Below are positions 19,007 through 27,899 of a stretch of 64,000 nucleotides of DNA, in pieces; the stretch's first letter is position 1; every line of letters begins with the position of its first letter. Both the position numbers and the translations under genes were made by a program. The stretch is taken from NCBI RefSeq assembly GCF_003054025.1, contig NZ_QBKG01000002.1:1-64000 (forward strand). Reading direction: 5' to 3'. The notes under the pieces are model-generated. The model saw only the letters and a program-made list of their open reading frames with translations. It ran no database searches and had not been told where the DNA came from. The DNA is from Capnocytophaga leadbetteri (GTDB lineage Bacteria; Bacteroidota; Bacteroidia; Flavobacteriales; Flavobacteriaceae).

Positions 19007-20207
19007 ACTAAAAATTATTAACGACCCAATTTATGGGTTTATACATATACCGAGCACATTGGTGTTTGATATTATAGAGCATCGCTATTTTCAGCGTTTG
19101 CGACGTATCAACCAAATGGGGCTTTCGTTCTTAGTTTTCCCAGGGGCTAAGCACACTCGTTTTGAACACGTCTTGGGGTGTATGTACCTGATGCAGAAGA
19201 CGGTAGAGATGCTCCGTTTTAAAGGTGTGAGTATATCGGACAAGGAGGCAGAGGGGCTATACATTGCTATTTTGCTGCACGATATAGGGCACGGGCCTTT
19301 TTCGCACGCTATGGAACATAGCATAGTAGAGAATATCTCGCACGAGGATATTTCGCTGCTTTTTATGAAAGAACTCAATGCTACTTTCAATGGGAAATTA
19401 GAGTTGGCTATACAGATATTTCAGGGTACTTATCCGCGAAAGTTTATGCACCAACTCATCTCGAGTCAGCTGGATATGGACAGAGCAGATTATCTGAAGC
19501 GAGATAGTTTTTATACCGGAGTAGCAGAAGGGAATATCAACTCAGAACGACTTATCTCGATGCTGAATGTGCGCAATGACGAGTTGGTAGTAGAAGAAAA
19601 AGGGCTGTTTTCGGTAGAAAAGTTTCTGATAGCCAGAAGGCTTATGTATTGGCAGGTGTATTTGCACAAAACTAGTGTGACAGCAGAGCAGATGCTTATT
19701 AGGCTTCTGAAACGAGCTAAGATATTAGTGCAAGCAGGAGAACCACTGCGAATGTCGTCAGCCTTATCATTTTTTGTACATAACAGAATTTCAAACGAAA
19801 ATTTTACCACAGAAGTACTCGAACAGTTTGCTCTGTTAGACGATACTGATATTTTTGCAGCTATGAAAGAGTGGCAGTTTCACTCAGATAGGGTGCTTTC
19901 CTCACTGAGCAGAATGCTGCTGAACCGCGACCTGCTGAAAGTAAAACTGCGTCCTACAGATTTTGAAGCGCTTAAGATAAAACGACTACAGAATATGGCG
20001 GTGATTAATGGCTATGCTCCTGAAACGGTAGATTATTTTGTATTTACAGGAATGATGGAAAATAGAGCCTATAATCCTGAGAAGCAAATCGTAAAACTCT
20101 TGACTAAGAATGGTAGAGTAGTGGATATTAGCAAGACCGCTGAGGGGCTGAACCTTGAGGCTCTGGCACAAAAAACGGTGAAATACTATGTGTGCTACCC
20201 TAAGTAG
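18990..20207 (+). CDS. HD-domain phosphohydrolase
   Basis: A 405-residue soluble protein of the SAMHD1/dGTPase-like HD superfamily. The metal-binding residues are visible: H..R region KHTRFEHVLGCMYL (about 50-63), HDIGHGPFSHAMEH (about 96-109) with the defining HD pair, and a later Asp in SSQLDMDRADYLKRDSFYTG (about 155-174). It begins at an ATG inside the end of the sulfatase gene (17-base overlap), so translation is coupled. In Flavobacteriia this gene usually precedes lpxD, as here. Possible activity is dNTP triphosphohydrolase; substrate is not evident. Confidence 0.9.
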   Translation: MRSRNKLKIINDPIYGFIHIPSTLVFDIIEHRYFQRLRRINQMGLSFLVFPGAKHTRFEHVLGCMYLMQKTVEMLRFKGVSISDKEAEGLYIAILLHDIGHGPFSHAMEHSIVENISHEDISLLFMKELNATFNGKLELAIQIFQGTYPRKFMHQLISSQLDMDRADYLKRDSFYTGVAEGNINSERLISMLNVRNDELVVEEKGLFSVEKFLIARRLMYWQVYLHKTSVTAEQMLIRLLKRAKILVQAGEPLRMSSALSFFVHNRISNENFTTEVLEQFALLDDTDIFAAMKEWQFHSDRVLSSLSRMLLNRDLLKVKLRPTDFEALKIKRLQNMAVINGYAPETVDYFVFTGMMENRAYNPEKQIVKLLTKNGRVVDISKTAEGLNLEALAQKTVKYYVCYPK

Positions 20208-20278
20208 TCTGTGTGGAGCGAGAGGAAAGAAAATTGAAAAAAAATGATAAAAATAGATGTAGTTTAAAATAATTTTTA

Positions 20279-20286
20279 TACTTTTG
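20279..20286 (+). promoter_or_regulatory. -7 element of the lpxD operon promoter
   Basis: TACTTTTG lies 77 bases before the lpxD start. A TTG at the right distance is missing (TAGTTTA occurs instead), so the promoter may be weak or use another -33 sequence. Confidence 0.45.
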
Positions 20287-20362
20287 TTGCGAAAAATAGA
20301 GTCTAGAAACATCTGAAACAGGTAGCTTTAGAGCTATATCGTTTTGATTATAAACTAATTAA

Positions 20363-21382
20363 ATGAAATTTACAGCAATACAAATAGCCAATGTACTGGG
20401 TGGAGAAGTAGAAGGAAACCCCACGGTGGAGGTGTATAAACTTTCAAAAATAGAAGAGGGGACAGAAGGGAGTATTTCATTTTTAGCCAATCCTAAATAC
20501 AAGCATTTTATCTATACAACCCACGCGTCTGTAGTAATAGTAGGGAAGGATTTTGAACCAGAGAGTGCGCTTACTGCCACCTTAGTAAGAGTAGATGACC
20601 CTTACGCTGCTTTCTCGAAATTATTAGCGTTTTACAACGAGATAAAGTTGAACAAGACGGGGATAGAGCAGCCCTCATTTATAGCTGCCACTGCTAAAGT
20701 GGGCGAGAATGTGTATGTAGGAGCTTTTGCTTATATAGGCGAAAATGTAGTATTAGGCAACAATGTGAAGATATACCCTAACACCTATATAGGTGATAAT
20801 TCGGTAATAGGTGATAATACCACTATATTCTCAGGCTGTAAGATATATTCGGAGACTGTAATAGGGAAAAATTGTACTCTACACAGTGGTGTGGTATTAG
20901 GGGCAGATGGTTTTGGCTTTGCTCCTAATGAAATAGGGGTATATAGCAAAGTGCCCCAAATAGGTAATGTAGTATTGGAAGATAATGTAGATATAGGGGC
21001 GAATAGTACCGTAGACCGTGCTACTCTGGGTTCGACTATTATACGACAAGGGGTGAAATTGGATAACCAAATACAGATAGCCCATAATGTAGAGATAGGT
21101 AAAAATACAGTGATAGCTGCGCAAACGGGTGTAGCAGGCTCTACTAAAATAGGTGAAAATGGAATGATAGGAGGGCAAGTGGGCATAGTAGGACACCTAA
21201 CGATAGGAAACCGCGTACGCATACAAGCCCAAACAGGAGTAGGACGCAATCTGAAAGATGATGAAGTGATACAAGGTTCGCCAGCCTTGGGCTATGCAGA
21301 ATACAACAAAGCCTATGTAGTATTTCGCAAGTTGCCAAACTTGCTAAAACGCATAGAAGAATTAGAAAAGAAATTAAAATAA
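20363..21382 (+). CDS. lpxD: UDP-3-O-acylglucosamine N-acyltransferase LpxD
   Basis: LpxD adds the second 3-hydroxyacyl chain to UDP-acylglucosamine in lipid A synthesis. The 339-residue protein has the N-terminal uridine-binding domain (1-100), then a long left-handed beta-helix of hexapeptide repeats (about 105-300) and a C-terminal helical extension ending NLLKRIEELEKKLK. The active-site His lies in IAHNVEIGKN (about 240). It starts the cluster lpxD, lpxC-fabZ, lpxA, efp with spacings of 9, 0 and 33 bases. A second LpxD-like gene lies at 24278. Confidence 0.95.
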   Translation: MKFTAIQIANVLGGEVEGNPTVEVYKLSKIEEGTEGSISFLANPKYKHFIYTTHASVVIVGKDFEPESALTATLVRVDDPYAAFSKLLAFYNEIKLNKTGIEQPSFIAATAKVGENVYVGAFAYIGENVVLGNNVKIYPNTYIGDNSVIGDNTTIFSGCKIYSETVIGKNCTLHSGVVLGADGFGFAPNEIGVYSKVPQIGNVVLEDNVDIGANSTVDRATLGSTIIRQGVKLDNQIQIAHNVEIGKNTVIAAQTGVAGSTKIGENGMIGGQVGIVGHLTIGNRVRIQAQTGVGRNLKDDEVIQGSPALGYAEYNKAYVVFRKLPNLLKRIEELEKKLK

Positions 21383-21391
21383 CAATATAAT

Positions 21392-22780
21392 ATGGTGAAG
21401 CAAAATACTTTATCCAAAGAAATATCTTTAGAAGGTATTGGCCTACACACAGGCAAACAAGTAAAAATGGTGCTAAAACCAGCCGCTATTGATAACGGAT
21501 TTACCTTCGTACGTACTGATTTAGAAGGAAACCCTGTGGTAGAAGCTGACGCAACCTACGTATCGAACACTGAGCGAGGCACAGTGTTGGAGAAAAAAGG
21601 TGTGAGAATACAGACCTGTGAGCATATACTTGCGGCACTTGTAGGGATGGATTTGGATAATGTTATTATTGAACTGAACTCATCAGAGCCGCCAATAATG
21701 GACGGTTCGTCTAAGTTTTTTGTGGAAGCAATAGCCCAAGCGGGGATTGAGCCACAAGATGCCCCACGTAATGAATACGTGGTGAAACAAGTAATTACCT
21801 ACGTAAATGAAGAAACAGGTAGTGAGATAACCCTTATACCTGCTGATGAGTACCAAGTAACTACAATGGTGGACTTTGGTACCAAGATATTGGGTACCCA
21901 AAACGCTTATCTGAATAAGCTATCAGATTTTAAGAACGAGATAGCAGATGCGCGTACTTTTAGTTTCTTGCACGAGCTTGAGACGCTAATTGACCACGGG
22001 CTTATAAAAGGAGGTGACCTAAATAATGCTATAGTGTATGTAGATAAAGAAATATCGGATACTACTATGCAAAAGTTAAAGAAAATCTTCAACAAAGATG
22101 AGATTACTGTAAAACCTAATGGGGTACTTGATAACCTTACGCTACACTACCCCAATGAGGCAGCTCGCCACAAACTATTAGATGTAATAGGAGACCTTGC
22201 CTTAGTAGGTACCCGTATACGTGGGAAAGTGATTGCTACAAAACCAGGGCACTTCACCAATACACAGTTTGCTAAAAAACTTTTGAAGATAATAAAAAAT
22301 GAGCGACGTAATAACGTGCCTTCAATAGATATTAATCAGCCGCCATTGTTTAATACGGCTGATATAATGAAATTGTTGCCACATCGTCCTCCATTTTTAT
22401 TAGTAGATAAGATATTTGAGCTTTCGGACAAGCATGTAATAGGATTAAAAAATGTGACGATGGACGAGCCTTTCTTTGTAGGGCACTTTCCTGGAGCACC
22501 TGTGATGCCAGGGGTATTGCAGATAGAAGCTATGGCACAAGCAGGTGGGGTACTTATACTTAGTACTGTACCCGATCCGGAGAATTATCTTACCTATTTT
22601 ATGAAAATAGATAATGTGAAATTTAAGGTGCAAGTAGTACCTGGAGATACACTTATCTTTAAATTAGAATTGCTAACCCCTATAAGAAGAGGTATTTGCC
22701 ATATGCAAGCATATGCATACGTAAATGGTAAGTTAGCTACAGAAGCAGAGCTGATGGCTCAAATAGTAAAAGTAAAATAA
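21392..22780 (+). CDS. Bifunctional LpxC deacetylase / FabZ dehydratase
   Basis: A 462-residue fusion. The N-terminal half (1-300) is LpxC, the zinc deacetylase that commits UDP-acyl-GlcNAc to lipid A: LEGIGLHTGK (about 13-22), the zinc His in QTCEHILAALVG (about 70-81), and the distal KLLDVIGDLALVG region (about 258-270) with its His/Asp ligands. The C-terminal half (about 320-462) is FabZ, (3R)-hydroxyacyl-ACP dehydratase: LLPHRPPFLLVDKI and GHFPGAPVMPGVLQIEAMAQAGG with the catalytic His and Glu. This fusion is characteristic of Bacteroidota and helps balance fatty acid and lipid A flux. The stop codon abuts the lpxA start. Confidence 0.97.
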   Translation: MVKQNTLSKEISLEGIGLHTGKQVKMVLKPAAIDNGFTFVRTDLEGNPVVEADATYVSNTERGTVLEKKGVRIQTCEHILAALVGMDLDNVIIELNSSEPPIMDGSSKFFVEAIAQAGIEPQDAPRNEYVVKQVITYVNEETGSEITLIPADEYQVTTMVDFGTKILGTQNAYLNKLSDFKNEIADARTFSFLHELETLIDHGLIKGGDLNNAIVYVDKEISDTTMQKLKKIFNKDEITVKPNGVLDNLTLHYPNEAARHKLLDVIGDLALVGTRIRGKVIATKPGHFTNTQFAKKLLKIIKNERRNNVPSIDINQPPLFNTADIMKLLPHRPPFLLVDKIFELSDKHVIGLKNVTMDEPFFVGHFPGAPVMPGVLQIEAMAQAGGVLILSTVPDPENYLTYFMKIDNVKFKVQVVPGDTLIFKLELLTPIRRGICHMQAYAYVNGKLATEAELMAQIVKVK

Positions 22781-23575
22781 ATGTATATGATACAACCTTT
22801 AGCTTACGTACACCCTGATGCTAAAATAGCAAAGAATGTAGTAATAGAGCCTTTCACTACTATTAGTAAGAATGTAGAGATAGGAGAAGGTACTTGGATA
22901 GGTCCTAATGTGACCATTATGGAAGGCGCACGCATTGGGAAGAATTGTAGAATATTCCCAGGGGCGGTTATTTCGGCTATTCCGCAAGACCTTAAATACA
23001 AAGGAGAAGAAACTACTACTCATATAGGGGATAACACTACTATACGAGAATGTGTGACCATAAACAAAGGTACCGCAGACCGTATGAAAACAGTAGTGGG
23101 TAACAACTGTTTGATAATGGCATACTCGCACGTGGCACACGACTGCATTATAGGTGAGGGTTGTATTTTTTCTAATAGTACAACTCTTGCTGGGCACGTA
23201 ACTATTGGTGATTTCGTAGTAATGGCAGGGATGACAGCTGTATACCAATTTAGTTCGGTAGGTAGTTACGCTTTCGTAACAGGTGGGACAATGGTATCAA
23301 AAGATGTACCCCCTTATGCTAAGGCAGCGCGTAATCCTATTTCGTATGTAGGAGTAAACTCAATAGGGTTGCACAGAAGAGGCTTCAGTGTAGAAAAAAT
23401 ACGAGAAATACAAGATATATACCGTGTGCTTTTTCAGAAGAAACTGACCACTTCGCACGCTTTGGAATATATAGAAGCCGAAATGGAGGCTACCGTGGAG
23501 CGCGATGAGATACTGCAATTTGTGCGCAAATCGCAACACGGTATAATGAAAGGCTATTACGGTGAAAGTGTTTAG
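22781..23575 (+). CDS. lpxA: UDP-N-acetylglucosamine acyltransferase LpxA
   Basis: LpxA performs the first step of lipid A synthesis, adding a 3-hydroxyacyl chain to UDP-GlcNAc. The 264-residue protein is a left-handed beta-helix of hexapeptides (about 1-190) with the catalytic His in MAYSHVAHDCIIG (about 118-130), plus the family motif AIPQDLKYKGEET (about 67-79) and a C-terminal helical domain with NSIGLHRRGFS. It starts directly at the end of lpxC-fabZ; an alternative ATG lies two codons later (22787). Confidence 0.97.
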   Translation: MYMIQPLAYVHPDAKIAKNVVIEPFTTISKNVEIGEGTWIGPNVTIMEGARIGKNCRIFPGAVISAIPQDLKYKGEETTTHIGDNTTIRECVTINKGTADRMKTVVGNNCLIMAYSHVAHDCIIGEGCIFSNSTTLAGHVTIGDFVVMAGMTAVYQFSSVGSYAFVTGGTMVSKDVPPYAKAARNPISYVGVNSIGLHRRGFSVEKIREIQDIYRVLFQKKLTTSHALEYIEAEMEATVERDEILQFVRKSQHGIMKGYYGESV

Positions 23576-23608
23576 AAGAGTATTTAAAAATAAAAACAAT
23601 AATAATTA

Positions 23609-24175
23609 ATGGCAACAACAGCAGACATTAAAAAAGGATTATGTATCCGCTTTAACCACGACATTTATAAAATCATAGAGTTCCTACACGTGAAACCAGG
23701 GAAAGGACCTGCTTTCGTACGTACCAAGCTGAAAAGCGTTACCACAGGTAAAATATTGGATAACACTTTTTCGGCAGGGCATAAAATAGAAGATGTACGT
23801 GTAGAGACTCGCTCATTTCAGTACTTATATGCAGAAGGAGATGAGTTTGTGTTTATGAATAACGATGATTACAACCAAGTACATATCCGCAAAGATATGC
23901 TTGATTACCCAGACCTTCTAAAAGAAGGAGAGACTGTAATGGTAATCTTTAACGCAGAGGATGAAACTCCTCTTTCGGTAGAAATGCCTGCCAATGTAAT
24001 CCTAACAGTAACACACGTAGAACCAGGTGTGAAAGGAAATACAGCTACTAATGCTACTAAACCTGCCACTGTAGAAACAGGAGCAACTGTAAATGTACCT
24101 CTTTTCATCAATGAAGGAGACCGCATAAAAGTGGAAACCGAAAAAGGTACTTATGTAGAAAGGATGAAAGATTAG
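23609..24175 (+). CDS. efp: Elongation factor P
   Basis: EF-P relieves ribosome stalling at polyproline stretches. The 188-residue protein has the three-barrel EF-P length. The tip loop HVKPGKGPAFVRTKLKS (about 27-43) keeps the Lys that is modified in many bacteria, and the C-terminal INEGDRIKVETEKGTYVERM matches the family signature. It follows lpxA by 33 bases; the association of efp with lpxA is usual in Flavobacteriia. A terminator-like hairpin separates it from the second lpxD. Confidence 0.97.
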   Translation: MATTADIKKGLCIRFNHDIYKIIEFLHVKPGKGPAFVRTKLKSVTTGKILDNTFSAGHKIEDVRVETRSFQYLYAEGDEFVFMNNDDYNQVHIRKDMLDYPDLLKEGETVMVIFNAEDETPLSVEMPANVILTVTHVEPGVKGNTATNATKPATVETGATVNVPLFINEGDRIKVETEKGTYVERMKD

Positions 24176-24205
24176 TTTCCCCATATTTATAATTTTACTA
24201 TTCAA

Positions 24206-24260
24206 CAAAAGAGGTTGTCCTAAAGAAAAATAAACTTTTTGACGGAGAACCTCTTTTTTA
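24206..24260 (+). terminator. Terminator after efp
   Basis: AAAAGAGGTT-G-TCC (about 24207-24220) pairs with GGA-G-AACCTCTTTT (from 24244) across a one-base mismatch and ends in a T run. It lies only 20 bases before the next start codon, so partial read-through is possible. Confidence 0.75.
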
Positions 24261-24277
24261 TTAAAATAAACATTCAT

Positions 24278-25195
24278 ATGCGTTTTCCTCAACCTTATAC
24301 ATTAAAACAAATAGCTACTATTATCAATGCCAAATATATAGGCGATGATGATTTTAGCGTATTGGGAATGAATGAGATACACGTAGTACAACCCGGTGAT
24401 ATAGTGTTTGTAGACCACCCTAAGTACTACGATAAAGCACTGCAATCGAAAGCGACTATAGTGCTGATAAACAAAGAAGTAGAGTGTCCTGAAGGTAAAG
24501 CTCTACTAATATCGGACGACCCATTTAGAGACTTTAATAAGCTAACCGATTTTTTTAAGCCTTTTGTAAAAGCTTTTTCGTTAGTAGCACCTACCGCTGT
24601 AATAGGGAAAAATACTATAATACAACCAGGGGCTTTTATCGGTAATAATGTGAAAATAGGGAAGAACTGCCTTATACACTCTAACGTATCGGTATATGAC
24701 AATTGCGTAATAGGAGATAATGTAACTATACACGCAGGGACTGTATTGGGAGCCGATGCATTTTATTATAAAAAACGCCCTGAAGGATTTGATAAGCTAA
24801 AATCAGGCGGGAGAGTAGTGATAGAAGATAATGTAGATTTAGGCGCCCTTTGTACTATAGATAGAGGAGTGACAGGAGATACCACTATAAAGAAAGGGAC
24901 GAAAATAGACAACCAAGTGCATATAGGGCACGACACTGTAGTAGGAGAGAAGTGCTTAATAGCTTCGCAGACAGGCATAGCTGGCTGTGTGGTAATAGAA
25001 GACGAGGTAACTATATGGGGGCAAGTAGGAATGACCAGTGGGATAACTATTGGCAAGAAAGCCGTTATATTGGCGCAGAGCGGTGTGTCGAAATCATTAG
25101 AAGGCAATCAAACCTACTTTGGTTACCCAGCAGGAGAAGCAAGAGAAAAATACAGAGAGATGAGTGCGCTGAAACAGCTTATCAGCGCTAAGTAA
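24278..25195 (+). CDS. Second LpxD-like N-acyltransferase
   Basis: A 305-residue paralogue of LpxD with the same layout: uridine-binding domain (QPGDIVFVDHPKYYDKAL, about 42-60), hexapeptide beta-helix (about 105-280) and a short helical end. The catalytic-type His is present in VHIGHDTVVGEK (about 219-230). The start is ATG 24278; a TTG at 24239 would read through the terminator hairpin. Such second copies are known downstream of efp in Flavobacteriia. It may act on a different acyl chain or a different sugar; this is an inference. Confidence 0.88.
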   Translation: MRFPQPYTLKQIATIINAKYIGDDDFSVLGMNEIHVVQPGDIVFVDHPKYYDKALQSKATIVLINKEVECPEGKALLISDDPFRDFNKLTDFFKPFVKAFSLVAPTAVIGKNTIIQPGAFIGNNVKIGKNCLIHSNVSVYDNCVIGDNVTIHAGTVLGADAFYYKKRPEGFDKLKSGGRVVIEDNVDLGALCTIDRGVTGDTTIKKGTKIDNQVHIGHDTVVGEKCLIASQTGIAGCVVIEDEVTIWGQVGMTSGITIGKKAVILAQSGVSKSLEGNQTYFGYPAGEAREKYREMSALKQLISAK

Positions 25196-25204
25196 TAAGG
25201 AATT

Positions 25205-25234
25205 TTGTGAATTCTCAATTATTTTGTATCTTTG
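25205..25234 (+). promoter_or_regulatory. Promoter for ftsE
   Basis: TTG at 25205-25207, a 19-base spacer and TATCTTTG at 25227-25234 give a perfect Bacteroidota promoter 25 bases before the start codon. Confidence 0.8.
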
Positions 25235-25258
25235 CAATTATTAATTATAAGAAAATAA

Positions 25259-25942
25259 ATGGAGGCACCCATATTACAGCTGAAAGATGTAGCTGTATAT
25301 CAAAATAATAATCTTATTCTTTCGAATATCAATCTTGCGATAGGAAAAGGAGAGTTAGTATATCTTATTGGGAAAACAGGTTCGGGAAAGAGTAGCCTTA
25401 TTAAATTACTATACGGTGATTTACCTCTGACACAAGGGCAAGGAAAGGTAGTCGGTTTTAATTTGAAGAAGCTAAATGAAGACAAAATACCTTTGCTAAG
25501 GAGAAAATTAGGGGTGGTATTTCAGGATTTCAAACTGCTTACCGATCGTAGTGTGTATGACAATCTCGCTTTTGTACTAAAAGCAACTGGTTGGACAGAT
25601 AAAATAGCTATTAAAAACCGTATAAAAGAAGTTTTAACAAAGGTGAAGATGGAAACGAAAGACTTTAAGTTTCCGCACGAGCTTTCAGGAGGGGAGCAAC
25701 AACGTGTAGCTATTGCGCGTGCCCTTTTAAACAACCCAGAGCTTATACTTGCTGACGAACCTACAGGGAATTTAGACCCAGAAACAAGTGTGGAAATAAT
25801 GCAAGTACTGAAGGAGATAAATGCTTCGGGACGTACTATATTAATGGCTACACACGATTACGCCCTTATACTTAAATTTCCGTCGAAAACCCTGAAATGC
25901 GATGGAGAAAGAGTATTTGAGGTAGTACAAAGGAGGGTTTAA
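25259..25942 (+). CDS. ftsE: Cell division ATP-binding protein FtsE
   Basis: FtsE is the ATPase partner of FtsX, which controls septal peptidoglycan hydrolases. The 227-residue ABC ATPase has Walker [18 protein letters not shown] (about 36-52), the FtsE-type [20 protein letters not shown] (about 86-105), signature [17 protein letters not shown] (about 140-156), Walker [16 protein letters not shown] and switch MATHDY. FtsX is not adjacent, which is common in Bacteroidota. Its own promoter precedes it and an octamer repeat tract follows. Confidence 0.92.
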   Translation: MEAPILQLKDVAVYQNNNLILSNINLAIGKGELVYLIGKTGSGKSSLIKLLYGDLPLTQGQGKVVGFNLKKLNEDKIPLLRRKLGVVFQDFKLLTDRSVYDNLAFVLKATGWTDKIAIKNRIKEVLTKVKMETKDFKFPHELSGGEQQRVAIARALLNNPELILADEPTGNLDPETSVEIMQVLKEINASGRTILMATHDYALILKFPSKTLKCDGERVFEVVQRRV

Positions 25943-25972
25943 TTAGCAAATTAGCAGATTAGCAGATTAGCA
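25941..25972 (+). repeat. Tandem octamer repeat RATTAGCA
   Basis: Four 8-base units, AATTAGCA, AATTAGCA, GATTAGCA and GATTAGCA, directly overlap the ftsE stop. Shorter versions lie at 2216-2234, 14542-14556 and 43588-43610. Confidence 0.8.
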
Positions 25973-26025
25973 AATTTGTTGGAGAGAGAAAAAGATTAAA
26001 AATATAATAAAAATAATAATATATA

Positions 26026-26985
26026 ATGGCGATAAAAATACTTGCAAATGATGGTATATCTGAGACAGGTAAGGTAGCTTTGGAGCGGGAAGGATTTGAG
26101 GTTATCACTACAAAAGTAGCTCAGAATCAGTTAGTAGATTATATAAATAAACACAATATCGATGCTCTGATAGTACGTTCGGCTACCCAAGTGCGCAAAG
26201 ATATTATAGATGGCTGTCCTACACTAAAACTTATTGGTAGGGGAGGGGTAGGTATGGATAATATAGATGTAGCGTATGCTAAGAGCAAGCAGCTACACGT
26301 AATTAATACTCCTGCTTCATCAGCTAATTCGGTAGCAGAATTGGTATTTGCACACCTTTTTACTGGAGTTCGCTATCTACACGACGCTAACCGCAATATG
26401 CCATTGGAAGGTGACCAACGATTTAATGAACTGAAGAAAAACTACAATAATGGGGCAGAACTGAGAGGTAAAACTCTTGGTATTATAGGCTTTGGACGCA
26501 GTGGCCAAGCAGTAGCCCGTATAGCTATAGGCTTAGGAATGCGTGTGTTAGCATATGACCCTAATGTGCAAGAGACTGTAATTACTCTTAGTTTTTTTGA
26601 CGGACAAGAGACCTCTTTTACAGTGAAAACAGTAGCAAAAGAGCAACTACTGATGGAATCAGATTTTATAACCCTTAATAACAGTCCAGCAGATGGAGGT
26701 TATGTGCTTGATGAAGAAGAATTTAGGATGATGAAAGACGGAGTAGGGGTTATAAATCTATCAAGAGGAGGAGCACTGAATGAAGTAGCGCTAATAGAAG
26801 CTATAGATCACGGAAAAGTAGCTTTTGCAGGCTTAGATGTATTTGAAAATGAACCTAATCCGGCTATACAAGTGCTGATGCACCCCCAAATTTCGCTTAC
26901 GCCCCATATAGGTGCAGCTACTAATGAGGCACAAGACCGTATCGGCACAGAATTAGCCGCTCAAATAGTAACTTTATTAAAATAA
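26026..26985 (+). CDS. D-2-hydroxyacid dehydrogenase (phosphoglycerate dehydrogenase type)
   Basis: A 319-residue NAD-dependent dehydrogenase that probably oxidises 3-phosphoglycerate for serine synthesis. The substrate-binding RSATQVRKDIID (about 51-62), GRGGVGMDNIDV (about 73-84), the NAD fold GIIGFGRSGQAVARIA (about 150-165), catalytic Arg in INLSRGGALNE, and a Glu and His in the VFENEPNP / LTPHIGAAT segment are all present. It is short, lacking the regulatory ACT domain, as in many Bacteroidota SerA proteins. The DUF937-like gene follows 9 bases later. Substrate is inferred. Confidence 0.85.
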   Translation: MAIKILANDGISETGKVALEREGFEVITTKVAQNQLVDYINKHNIDALIVRSATQVRKDIIDGCPTLKLIGRGGVGMDNIDVAYAKSKQLHVINTPASSANSVAELVFAHLFTGVRYLHDANRNMPLEGDQRFNELKKNYNNGAELRGKTLGIIGFGRSGQAVARIAIGLGMRVLAYDPNVQETVITLSFFDGQETSFTVKTVAKEQLLMESDFITLNNSPADGGYVLDEEEFRMMKDGVGVINLSRGGALNEVALIEAIDHGKVAFAGLDVFENEPNPAIQVLMHPQISLTPHIGAATNEAQDRIGTELAAQIVTLLK

Positions 26986-26994
26986 TTATATAAA

Positions 26995-27393
26995 ATGGCA
27001 GGAATTTTAGACTTCTTGGGTGGGGAGAACCTCCAACAAATCGTTAACGGGCTTAGTGAAAAGACCGGAGTATCAACAGATAAAGTAGGTACCGTGTTAG
27101 ATTCGCTTAAGCAAATGTTAGGACAAGGTGAAAATACTGGCGCTGAACTGCTAAGCAAACTAACAGGCGACGGACAATCGTCTACCTTGCAAGCTATCAG
27201 CGAAAAAACAGGAGTTTCTCTTGACAATGTGAGCCAAATATTCCAAAACTTAACTCCTATGATTTCTAACTTCTTTGGAGGAAAAGGCGGAAATATAGGC
27301 GATATGCTTACCTCTTTCCTTGATAAAAACAAGGACGGAAATGTAATGGATGATATAATGGGTGGTATAGGTAACCTTTTCGGAGGTAAATAA
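26995..27393 (+). CDS. DUF937-like glycine-rich protein
   Basis: A 132-residue cytoplasmic protein without signal peptide, with two similar helical blocks containing SEKTGVSTDKVGTVLDSL (about 21-38) and SEKTGVSLDNVSQIFQNL (about 64-81), so it appears to be an internal duplication. The C-terminal part, FLDKNKDGNVMDDIMGGIGNLFGGK, has an EF-hand-like DKNKDG loop and glycine-rich end typical of DUF937/YidB-related proteins. Function is unknown. It is 9 bases downstream of the dehydrogenase gene and ends at a strong terminator. Confidence 0.8.
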   Translation: MAGILDFLGGENLQQIVNGLSEKTGVSTDKVGTVLDSLKQMLGQGENTGAELLSKLTGDGQSSTLQAISEKTGVSLDNVSQIFQNLTPMISNFFGGKGGNIGDMLTSFLDKNKDGNVMDDIMGGIGNLFGGK

Positions 27394-27415
27394 TTACATT
27401 TTAATACATTGATTT

Positions 27416-27455
27416 TTACTTTGGCAGAGTTTTTGCTCTGCCAAAGTAATTTTTG
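27416..27455 (+). terminator. Rho-independent terminator after the DUF937-like gene
   Basis: TTACTTTGGCAGAG (27416-27429) and CTCTGCCAAAGTAA (27436-27449) form a perfect 14 bp stem with a 6-base loop, followed by T residues. Confidence 0.93.
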
Positions 27456-27461
27456 TTAGTT

Positions 27462-27899
27462 ATGACAGAAGACGAATACTTTATGCAGAAGGCACTTGAA
27501 GAAGCAAAAGTGGCTTTTGAAGAAGATGAAATACCGGTAGGAGCTATTATAACTATTGACAACAGAATAATAGCACGTGCGCATAATATGACTGAGCGAC
27601 TAAATGATGTTACAGCGCACGCTGAGATGCAGGCTATTACGATGGCAGCTAACTACTTAGGAGGTAAATACTTAAAAGATTGTACTATGTACCTCACTTT
27701 AGAGCCTTGTGCTATGTGTGCGGGAGCCTTATATTGGAGTCAGTTGTCGCGGTTAGTTTATGCGGCAGCCGATACGCACAGAGGGTATACCGTGATGGGT
27801 GGTACTCTTCACCCCAAAACCGACATTACAACAGGTGTGTTAGCAGCGCCTGCTACAGAACTTTTAAAACAATTTTTTCAGCAGAAAAGAAAACGATGA
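27462..27899 (+). CDS. tadA: tRNA adenosine(34) deaminase TadA
   Basis: TadA converts A34 of tRNA-Arg(ACG) to inosine. The 145-residue protein has the zinc and proton-shuttle motifs HAEMQAI (about 55-61) and PCAMCAGAL (about 86-94), and the N-terminal EDEYFMQKALEEAKVAFEEDEIPVGA. The ATG at 27462 is chosen over an in-frame TTG at 27453. Its stop overlaps the next start (ATGA), so the barrel protein gene is translationally coupled. Confidence 0.96.
   Translation: MTEDEYFMQKALEEAKVAFEEDEIPVGAIITIDNRIIARAHNMTERLNDVTAHAEMQAITMAANYLGGKYLKDCTMYLTLEPCAMCAGALYWSQLSRLVYAAADTHRGYTVMGGTLHPKTDITTGVLAAPATELLKQFFQQKRKR

Noticed and set aside
24239-24277. TTG start for the second LpxD
   Set aside because: The added residues would lie inside the efp terminator hairpin; the ATG at 24278 fits the family start.
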